A program made the translations under genes and the position numbers. This document shows, in pieces, positions 6,327 through 11,263 of a DNA stretch of 11,263 nucleotides. The notes below the pieces were generated by a model, which worked only from the letters and a program-made list of their open reading frames with translations, was not told where the DNA came from and made no database searches. The DNA is from an uncultured Moraxella sp. (GTDB lineage: Bacteria > Pseudomonadota > Gammaproteobacteria > Pseudomonadales > Moraxellaceae). The first letter of the stretch is position 1; the number at the start of each line of letters is the position of its first letter. Where the stretch lies: contig CALTTC010000042.1 of assembly GCA_943908425.1 (NCBI GenBank), positions 1 through 11,263 on the forward strand, written 5' to 3'.

Positions 6327-6332
6327 TATAAT
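6327..6332 (+). promoter_or_regulatory. Candidate -10 element for rtcR
   Basis: TATAAT lies 34 bases before the rtcR ATG. The matching -35 zone (TGGTGA at 6305-6310, 16-base spacer) is weak and overlaps the candidate activator dyad, which would allow autoregulation. A 14-bp AT palindrome, TATAAATATTTATA (6347-6360), follows. Confidence 0.35.
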
Positions 6333-6365
6333 AATATCTACAAAATTATAAATATTTATAGTCCA

Positions 6366-8012
6366 ATGACCAAGCAAACAGTCAAGCAAACAGCCCGCCA
6401 CGCCCAATCCCATAAAAATAACGTGGTTATTGGGTTTATTGGCACAAAACTTGACCAAATCCGCCACAAAGCAGACGGCACAATCAAATCCACTTGGCGA
6501 CCGACACTTAGCTTATTAACCCACAACAGCTTACCCATTCATTGCTTGGTGCTGATTTATGACCCCCGCCATCAAGACTTATTTGACAGCTTAAGCGATG
6601 AAATTACCACTTTATCGCCCAATACCAGCGTGATTGCCAAGCCCATCACCACCCACGACCCTTGGGATTTTGCCGAAATGTATGGCAAATTGTATGATTT
6701 TGTCCACGACTTTAACTTTGATACCGAGCGTAACAATTATTATTTGCACATCACCACAGGCACGCACGTTTCCCAAATTTGTTGGTTTTTGCTCATTGAT
6801 GCCCATTACTTGCCTGCCCAGATTCTCCAAACCGCCCCAAGCAAACCAAAACCCAATGGCGGTTATCGCTTGATTGACTTGGATTTGTCTTGCTATGATG
6901 CCCTAACCAGCCGTTTTGCCAAAGAAGAAGCCAAGCATTGGCAAACGTTGCAGGCGAATATTGCAAGCCACAACGCCGATTTTAATACGCTTATCAATCA
7001 AGTACAAAAAGTCGCCACTCGCTCTAACGCCCCCATACTGATTATGGGGGCAACAGGCGTTGGCAAATCAAAGCTTGCCAAACAGATTTTTGCCCTAAAA
7101 AAACAGACCTTTCAACTTTTGGGCAACTTTGTTGATGTTAATTGTGCCACCTTAAAAGGCGACAGTGCGATGTCGGCGTTATTTGGGCATACCAAAGGGG
7201 CGTTTACAGGGGCGAATGCCACACGCACAGGGTATTTAAAATCGGCAGACCAAGGCGTTTTATTCTTAGATGAAATCGGTGAGCTTGGTATAGACGAGCA
7301 AGCAATGCTCTTAAAGGCATTGGAAGATAAAGCTTTTTTTGCCGTGGGGGCAGACACGCCAACCCTTGCCAATTTTCAGCTCATCGCTGGCACCAATAAA
7401 GATTTACGCCAAGAAGTGGCTTTGGGCAATTTTCGTGAAGATTTATGGGCAAGGCTGAATACTTGGACGTTTTTTTTGCCAAAGCTTAGTAAAAGGCGTG
7501 AAGACATTGCCCCAAATATTGACTTTGAGCTGGCGAGTTTTGCCACCTTGCATCAACAAAATATCCGTTTTGCCAATGACGCTTACGAGCATTATTTGGC
7601 ATTTGCCAAAAGTGATGAAGCGATTTGGCAAGGCAATTTTCGTGATTTGAGTGCCAGTATCAATCGTATGGCAACCCTTTGCCCCAAAAATTGTATTGAT
7701 AAAGCCACTGTTTTAGAAGAAATTGCAACCTTAAGGCGTATTTGGCACACCGAGCAACAAAAGGACGACAATGAGACGCTTTTGGCACAATTATTGCCAC
7801 AAGTAAGCTTAGATAGCCTTGATGAGTTTGACAAAATTCAGCTGGCAGGGGTCATCGCTCATTGCCAACAATGCCAGACGCTCGCCGAAGCAGGTCGTAA
7901 GCTGTTTGCCAACTCCCGCACCCAAAAGCAGTCTCATAACGACAGCGACCGACTAAAAAAATACTTAGCAAAATTTGGCATACAATGGAGCGACATCAAA
8001 AATACCAAATAA
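6366..8012 (+). CDS. rtcR: RtcR, sigma-54-dependent activator of the RNA repair operon
   Basis: The 548-residue protein follows E. coli RtcR closely. The N-terminal CARF-like sensor domain (about 18-190) includes VVIGFIGTKLD, WRPTLSLLTH, DPWDFAEMY and HITTGTHVSQICWFLL. The AAA+ domain has Walker A GATGVGKS (228-235), the sigma-54 contact loop GAFTGA (278-283), Walker B GVLFLDEIGELG (297-308) and the FREDLWARLNTW region. The C-terminal DNA-binding domain covers roughly 485-540. The sensor is known to bind a ligand from damaged RNA and relieve autoinhibition. About 18 polar residues precede the conserved start of the family, and no ribosome binding site is seen before this only available ATG, so the start is less certain than the rest. 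It is divergent from rtcB. Confidence 0.95.
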   Translation: MTKQTVKQTARHAQSHKNNVVIGFIGTKLDQIRHKADGTIKSTWRPTLSLLTHNSLPIHCLVLIYDPRHQDLFDSLSDEITTLSPNTSVIAKPITTHDPWDFAEMYGKLYDFVHDFNFDTERNNYYLHITTGTHVSQICWFLLIDAHYLPAQILQTAPSKPKPNGGYRLIDLDLSCYDALTSRFAKEEAKHWQTLQANIASHNADFNTLINQVQKVATRSNAPILIMGATGVGKSKLAKQIFALKKQTFQLLGNFVDVNCATLKGDSAMSALFGHTKGAFTGANATRTGYLKSADQGVLFLDEIGELGIDEQAMLLKALEDKAFFAVGADTPTLANFQLIAGTNKDLRQEVALGNFREDLWARLNTWTFFLPKLSKRREDIAPNIDFELASFATLHQQNIRFANDAYEHYLAFAKSDEAIWQGNFRDLSASINRMATLCPKNCIDKATVLEEIATLRRIWHTEQQKDDNETLLAQLLPQVSLDSLDEFDKIQLAGVIAHCQQCQTLAEAGRKLFANSRTQKQSHNDSDRLKKYLAKFGIQWSDIKNTK

Positions 8013-8044
8013 ACCAGTACAACCATTAAAAATAACTGTGATTT

Positions 8045-8073
8045 TTGGGTGATAAATAATAAAATGGTATAAT
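8045..8073 (+). promoter_or_regulatory. Probable promoter for the dGTPase gene
   Basis: TGGTATAAT gives a perfect -10 (8068-8073) with the extended TGn. A partial -35, TTGGGT (8045-8050), is 17 bases upstream. The distance from the -10 to the chosen ATG is 40 bases. Confidence 0.6.
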
Positions 8074-8113
8074 GCTTTTAATATAGTGCAATACTTTTCA
8101 ATAAGGCATGACA

Positions 8114-9415
8114 ATGAGTAACAATGACAAGGACGGTTGGCAAAAACTGCTATCCCAAACACGCTTTGACAACACTCCACCCAGTCAAGTTGGTAGTGGA
8201 ACTACTTTAAGAAGTGCGTTTCATATTGATTATGACCGAGTGGTTTTTAGCCGTGCTTTTCGCCGTTTGGCACGCAAAACCCAAGTCCACCCCCTTGCCG
8301 CCAATGACCATACGCACAATCGCTTAACCCATAGCCTAGAAGTTGCAAGCGTTGGGCGTAACCTTGGAGAACAAATTGGCAGATTTTTGCAAGAAAAAAA
8401 CCATTTACCACTCCATTATCACCCGAACGATATTGGCACGATTGTGCAAGTCGCCTGCCTTGCTCACGATTTGGGCAATCCCCCTTTTGGGCATACGGGC
8501 GAAGATGCTATCCGCGAATGGTTTAAACAGCCTGCCAACACCCATTACCTAGCGACCCTTAGTGAGTTAGAAAAAAGCGATATTTGTACTTATGAAGGCA
8601 ATGCTCACAGTTTACGCCGCGTGGCAAGCCTTGAGATGTACGAAGAAGGTGGTATGCGATTGACCGCCGCAAGCCTTGGCACATTATTAAAGTATCCGTG
8701 GACAAGCGAGCAAGCCAAGAAGGGTAAGTTTAATATTTATCAAAGCGAATTAAAGCTTATGCAGCATTTGGCGGATACGCTTGGCTTAAAGTCGCTTGGC
8801 AATAACCGCTGGCAACGCCACCCCTTGTCTTATTTGATGGAAGCCGCCGATGATATTTGCTATGCCATTTTAGATTTAGAAGATGCTGTAGAAATAGGAA
8901 TTTTGAGTATTGATAACTTTTGCCAGACTTTAGCTCCTTTGTCAAAGGTTAGCAAACACGCGAACCTAGGTATGGTACGTAGCATCGCGGTTAATAACGC
9001 TATAAAGCAAGTTGTTGCGCAATTTAAAGAGCATTACTCGGCGATTATGGCGGGGGAATTTCCAACCGACCTATTAGACGTCTGCTACAATGATACAAAG
9101 GAGACGTTAAAGAATGCCAAGGCACTTGCCAGAACGCATATTTTCACCCATAAAAATAACACCACCATTGATATTGCAAGTTTTGGCTGTATTGCGATGA
9201 TTTTGGATAACCTAGTCTTGGCAGTATTTAATGACCATCACCATCACGCCCTATCAAAAAAAGATGAGCTGATACTTAAAATGATCGATTTTAAGCCACA
9301 AGACAACACACTGTACGAAAAATACATGCAAGTGCTAGATTATGTGGGGGGCTTGACCGACAACAGAGCAGCCAAGCTAGCACAAGAGCTATCGGGGCTT
9401 GGCATCTTGACCTAA
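8114..9415 (+). CDS. dgt: dGTPase family HD-domain deoxynucleotide triphosphohydrolase
   Basis: The 433-residue protein has the dGTPase HD-domain pattern. FSRAFRRLARKTQVHPL (46-61) is followed by HTHNRLTHSLEVASVGRNLG, with metal-ligand H73. ACLAHDLGNPPFGHTGE follows, with the HD pair H118-D119. AADDICYAILDLEDA supplies the late acid (D246/D247). The family hydrolyses dGTP or other dNTPs to the nucleoside and triphosphate, controlling dNTP pools. Length is closer to the shorter dGTPase-like group (about 440) than to E. coli Dgt (505), so substrate range is open. The ATG at 8114 is preferred over 8108 because AAGG at 8103 is seven bases from the former but touches the latter. Its end overlaps the next gene tail to tail by 27 bases. 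Confidence 0.92.
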   Translation: MSNNDKDGWQKLLSQTRFDNTPPSQVGSGTTLRSAFHIDYDRVVFSRAFRRLARKTQVHPLAANDHTHNRLTHSLEVASVGRNLGEQIGRFLQEKNHLPLHYHPNDIGTIVQVACLAHDLGNPPFGHTGEDAIREWFKQPANTHYLATLSELEKSDICTYEGNAHSLRRVASLEMYEEGGMRLTAASLGTLLKYPWTSEQAKKGKFNIYQSELKLMQHLADTLGLKSLGNNRWQRHPLSYLMEAADDICYAILDLEDAVEIGILSIDNFCQTLAPLSKVSKHANLGMVRSIAVNNAIKQVVAQFKEHYSAIMAGEFPTDLLDVCYNDTKETLKNAKALARTHIFTHKNNTTIDIASFGCIAMILDNLVLAVFNDHHHHALSKKDELILKMIDFKPQDNTLYEKYMQVLDYVGGLTDNRAAKLAQELSGLGILT

Positions 9416-9844
9416 TTCAAAAGGCAAACACGCACGCCACGCCCCACAGTCTTTGCCAAGCTCACGGCGGATATAAAAATCTTCCACCAATTTGGCTTGC
9501 TGTTCTATGCCATAGCGATAAAAGGATTTGCCTGTCAGCGTATAGCGATAACGGCGGTTAAAAAGTGCCCGCCAAAACACCGCCATACCCACTTGATATT
9601 GCCAAACGTGGGTCAATTCGTGAATCAGCCACGCCCGCTTGCCTAGCGTCTCATCACCAAAATCATCGTACCAATCTGCCTTATTAAAATAAATCACCCC
9701 ATTTGGTGCAACGCCATAGCCTTTTAGCACCCACCACGCCGTTTTTAGGCGGACAGCGGAGTAATCTAGCGCATCACCAAAAACACTTTTGGCAAGCGTG
9801 ATTTCTTTTGGGGTTAGGGTTCTAGATAAAGGTTTGGACAACAT
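9389..9844 (-). CDS. Small zinc-peptidase-like protein with HELTH motif (DUF4157-like)
   Basis: The protein has 151 residues. The N-terminal part SRTLTPKEITLAKSVFGDAL and DYSAVRL (7-33) resembles the DUF4157/Vgr-related domain. A zinc-binding HELTHVWQYQ is at 75-84. E114 or E121/D122 could be the third ligand. There is no signal peptide, so it is probably cytoplasmic or delivered by a partner that is not seen here. Relatives are often annotated as Vgr- or Rhs-related or as putative metallopeptidases; proteolytic activity is inferred only from the motif. A GAG sits a few bases before the ATG. The last 27 bases lie antisense within the dgt gene. Confidence 0.82.
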   Translation of the reverse strand: MLSKPLSRTLTPKEITLAKSVFGDALDYSAVRLKTAWWVLKGYGVAPNGVIYFNKADWYDDFGDETLGKRAWLIHELTHVWQYQVGMAVFWRALFNRRYRYTLTGKSFYRYGIEQQAKLVEDFYIRRELGKDCGAWRACLPFELGQDAKPR

Positions 9845-10037
9845 TAATCACTCATTCATTGCCTAAAAAATGATGCTATGTTAGCACATCACGCCCCTTT
9901 TATTGCATAAGTCCAAAAAATGGCGATAGTTGCCCCGTCCAAAGGCTATTTTAAAAATTAAAACACCATAAATTTCAATCATTTAAAATTTTTTTAAAAA
10001 AAGTGTAAGAAAACGCCATTGGCATTCGTCTAAGTGG

Positions 10038-10058
10038 TATAAGCAAATATTTTTGCTT
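10038..10058 (+). promoter_or_regulatory. Candidate promoter -10 and overlapping inverted repeat upstream of the hvfA-like genes
   Basis: TGGTATAAG (10035-10043) is an extended -10-like element about 94 bases before the first precursor. Overlapping it is AAGCAAA-TATT-TTTGCTT (10041-10058), a perfect 7-bp dyad. A repressor or activator site for metal- or stress-responsive control would fit this place. No convincing -35 is visible. The remaining sequence in 9845-10136 is AT-rich and otherwise featureless. Confidence 0.4.
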
Positions 10059-10136
10059 TAAAGTGAAGTCTTTAATGGTTATTTTATGATAGCCAAATAA
10101 AGCTTGAAACAGTCATTCTACTTTAAGGGTATGGTT

Positions 10137-10403
10137 ATGAAAAAATCTATCGCAATGGCGGCATTATCATCATTGTTGGCAGTGGGGGTAAACGCCCAAG
10201 CCAATCCATTTATCGCCAAAACTGCTCCGAGCAAACAAACAACCAAATGTGCTGAAGCCAAGTGCGGTGAAGGCAAATGTGGTGGCAGCACTTGCGTTAC
10301 CAAAAAAGCCGACGGTAAATGCGGTGAAGGCAAATGTGGTGGTGCTACTAGCAAAAAAGCCGATGCCAAATGTGGCGAAGGCAAATGCGGTGGTAAAAAG
10401 TAA
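10137..10403 (+). CDS. HvfA-like EGKCG-repeat RiPP metallophore precursor (first copy, Sec signal peptide)
   Basis: The 88-residue product starts with a Sec signal peptide: MKKS, a hydrophobic core (about 5-18), and a cleavage site near VNAQA-NP (20-22). The mature part has three KCGEGKCGG blocks at 42-50, 61-69 and 78-86, plus C38 and C53, giving eight cysteines in all. EGKCG motifs in HvfA are known to be modified by the iron enzyme HvfB to oxazolone/thioamide groups that bind copper, and the DUF692 gene starting at 11131 supplies such an enzyme. The start at 10137 is set by AAGG seven to eight bases upstream; a TTG at 10104 would spoil the signal peptide. It is followed after 49 bases by a second precursor gene. 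Confidence 0.88.
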   Translation: MKKSIAMAALSSLLAVGVNAQANPFIAKTAPSKQTTKCAEAKCGEGKCGGSTCVTKKADGKCGEGKCGGATSKKADAKCGEGKCGGKK

Positions 10404-10452
10404 GTTTTAATTGAGTTTAATGGTAAGTTAATTTTAATGTAAGGAAAATGTT

Positions 10453-10740
10453 ATGAACAAATCAACAATCGCTAAAACATTGGCAATCGCATCACTCGTT
10501 GGCTGTGGTGTAACCGCTTGTACTTCTAACCCATTTGCTGCCAAATCGGTGGACAATGGGTCAATGCCCAAAACAACCGAAGCAGGCTGTGGTGGTTCTT
10601 GCGGTGGCAAGCATAGTGCAGGCTCTTGTGGCGGTAAGCACAGCGAAGGCAAGTGCGGTGGCAAAAACAGCGAAGGTAAATGCGGTGGCAAAAACAGCGA
10701 AGGTAAATGCGGTGAAGGCAAGTGCGGTGGTAGCCACTAA
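10453..10740 (+). CDS. HvfA-like EGKCG-repeat RiPP metallophore precursor (second copy, lipoprotein-like N terminus)
   Basis: This 95-residue protein has a good ribosome binding site (AAGGA, seven bases). After MNKSTIAK comes a hydrophobic stretch and two lipobox-like sites, LVGC (C18) and VTAC (C23), the latter followed by TSNPF. Residues 55-90 are near-perfect 9-residue units of the form SEGKCGGKN, and four EGKCG motifs lie at 65-69, 74-78, 83-87 and 88-92. Extra motifs are GSCGG (48-52) and AGSCG (56-60). It differs from the first copy in the likely lipid anchor, more His and fewer spacers. Both share the NPF[IA]AK segment after the signal, so they are probable paralogues by duplication. 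Copper binding after modification is inferred from the family. Confidence 0.87.
   Translation: MNKSTIAKTLAIASLVGCGVTACTSNPFAAKSVDNGSMPKTTEAGCGGSCGGKHSAGSCGGKHSEGKCGGKNSEGKCGGKNSEGKCGEGKCGGSH
10615..10722 (+). repeat. In-frame 27-bp repeats in the second precursor gene
   Basis: Four successive 27-bp units encode SAGSCGGKH, SEGKCGGKH/N and SEGKCGGKN variants, the middle units being nearly identical in DNA. Because 27 is a multiple of three, gain or loss of a unit changes the number of EGKCG sites without a frameshift. Confidence 0.85.
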
Positions 10741-11127
10741 TTTGCGATTGGGTTAATCGTGTGCTAAGCTTGATTGATGGGGCTTAAGACTTTTTATTTA
10801 AGATATTTTTTATTTAAGATATTTTTTATTTAAGATATTTTTTATTTAAGATATTTTTTATTTAAGATGCTTTTAAATTTAAGAGACTTTTAATAAATGT
10901 TTTAACTCAACACGCTTTAAAATTGCCAAATCAATCAAGCCAAGCACGCCTTGAAGTGGCTTGCTTATAAATCCAAAAGCTTAAGTATAAGCAAGCTTAA
11001 CTTTTAAGGCTTATTAAAGACAGAACTTTGTTAAAACAAGGCAACCAATTAACAGTACTTTAACAGCACCAAAGCAAGCAGTCTAAATCAATCGTCCAAG
11101 ATTATATCAAATAAACAAAAGAGAATA
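10741..11127. other. Non-coding gap between precursor and MNIO genes
   Basis: These 387 bases hold no convincing gene. They contain a weak TAAGC...GCTTA pair followed by AGACTTTTTA (10760-10796, possible attenuator), a 16-bp repeat array, a CAAGCCA/TGGCTTG dyad (10936-10942 with 10957-10963), and a GCTTA-AGTA-TAAGC hairpin near 10979-10992. A possible but poor promoter is TTGCTT (10961) with TATAAG (10986). The gap is long for genes of one pathway and may set different levels of precursor and enzyme. Confidence 0.6.
10791..10868. repeat. 16-bp tandem repeat array
   Basis: The unit AAGATATTTTTTATTT is repeated perfectly from 10800, with AAGAT occurring at 10800, 10816, 10832, 10848 and 10864. 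Partial units flank both ends, giving four full copies. It lies between the second precursor and the modifying-enzyme gene. Confidence 0.93.
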
Positions 11128-11130
11128 ATG

Positions 11131-11263
11131 ATGACACACACAAAAACGCTACAAGGTTCAGGGCTTGGCTTTCGCCGTGATTTAATTGGGCAAATGCGTC
11201 AAGCTGATTTGTCTGCCATTGATTTTTTTGAAGTATCGCCTGAAAACTGGCTGTCGCCAACGG
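11131..11263 (+). CDS. MNIO family (DUF692) RiPP-modifying enzyme, HvfB/BufB-like, N-terminal fragment
   Basis: Only 44 residues are inside the window, with no stop, so the gene runs off the right edge. The visible start, TLQGSGLGFRRDLIGQM followed by IDFFEVSPENWL, matches the N terminus of DUF692 multinuclear non-heme iron oxidases: G-x-GLGxR, then DFxEVxPEN on the first strand of the TIM barrel. These enzymes act on cysteines of precursor peptides, normally with a partner protein (HvfC/BufC, DUF2063) encoded next. The ATG at 11131 is chosen over 11128 because GAG at 11121 is then seven bases away. Position directly after two EGKCG precursors supports an HvfB role. Confidence 0.88.
   Translation, partial: MTHTKTLQGSGLGFRRDLIGQMRQADLSAIDFFEVSPENWLSPT

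Noticed and set aside
10104..10136. TTG start giving an 11-residue longer first precursor
   Set aside because: It places a polar/aromatic leader before a normal signal peptide and has no ribosome binding site; the AAGG suits ATG at 10137.
10118..10721. Long minus-strand reading frames opposite both precursor genes, giving Pro/His/Leu-rich repeats
   Set aside because: They mirror the repeated KCGEGKCGG codons on the plus strand, have no ribosome binding site, and the plus frames have signal sequences and family motifs.
1..11263. CRISPR array
   Set aside because: All repeats seen are directly adjacent without unique spacers and no cas gene is present.

Overview
The window is an AT-rich bacterial chromosome segment with eleven protein-coding genes that are complete or nearly so, plus the start of a twelfth. 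It carries many short tandem repeats between genes. Gene content and protein style point to a gammaproteobacterium: AlgH/YqgE next to RuvX/YqgF, a XerD recombinase of the gamma type, and an RtcR/RtcB pair of the E. coli type. The low GC and codon use look most like Moraxellaceae (Moraxella-like). This placement is inference; no rRNA or tRNA gene is present to confirm it.

Layout. (1) Positions 1-1846, plus strand: a heptamer repeat tract, then a tight run yqgE - ruvX - four-helix membrane protein - tusA-like, with short gaps or overlaps that suggest one transcript. (2) 1847-3631, plus strand: xerD with its own probable promoter and a leader hairpin, then a small class I SAM methyltransferase with a strong ribosome binding site. 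(3) 3632-4006: a convergent gap holding a 239-bp stretch bounded by ~20-bp inverted repeats (MITE-like) and two short tandem repeats. (4) 4007-8012: an RNA-repair locus. RNA ligase rtcB and a downstream alpha-helical protein run on the minus strand, and the activator rtcR runs divergently on the plus strand. The 344-bp gap between them holds a near-consensus sigma-54 -24/-12 element facing rtcB, an IHF-like site and a candidate activator dyad, in the textbook order. (5) 8013-9844: a dGTPase-type HD phosphohydrolase (plus) that overlaps, tail to tail, a small zinc-peptidase-like protein (minus). (6) 9845-11263: the start of an Hvf/oxazolin-type metallophore cluster. It has two tandem cysteine-rich precursors carrying EGKCG motifs, one with a Sec signal peptide and one with a lipobox-like N terminus. 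A 387-bp repeat-containing gap follows, and then the N terminus of the MNIO (DUF692) modifying enzyme, cut by the window end.

The most notable material is the Hvf-like RiPP cluster, with paired precursors of different apparent destination and in-frame 27-bp motif repeats. Next is the rtcB regulatory region with its non-RtcA partner gene. After these come the repeat-rich intergenic regions, including a possible small non-autonomous element.
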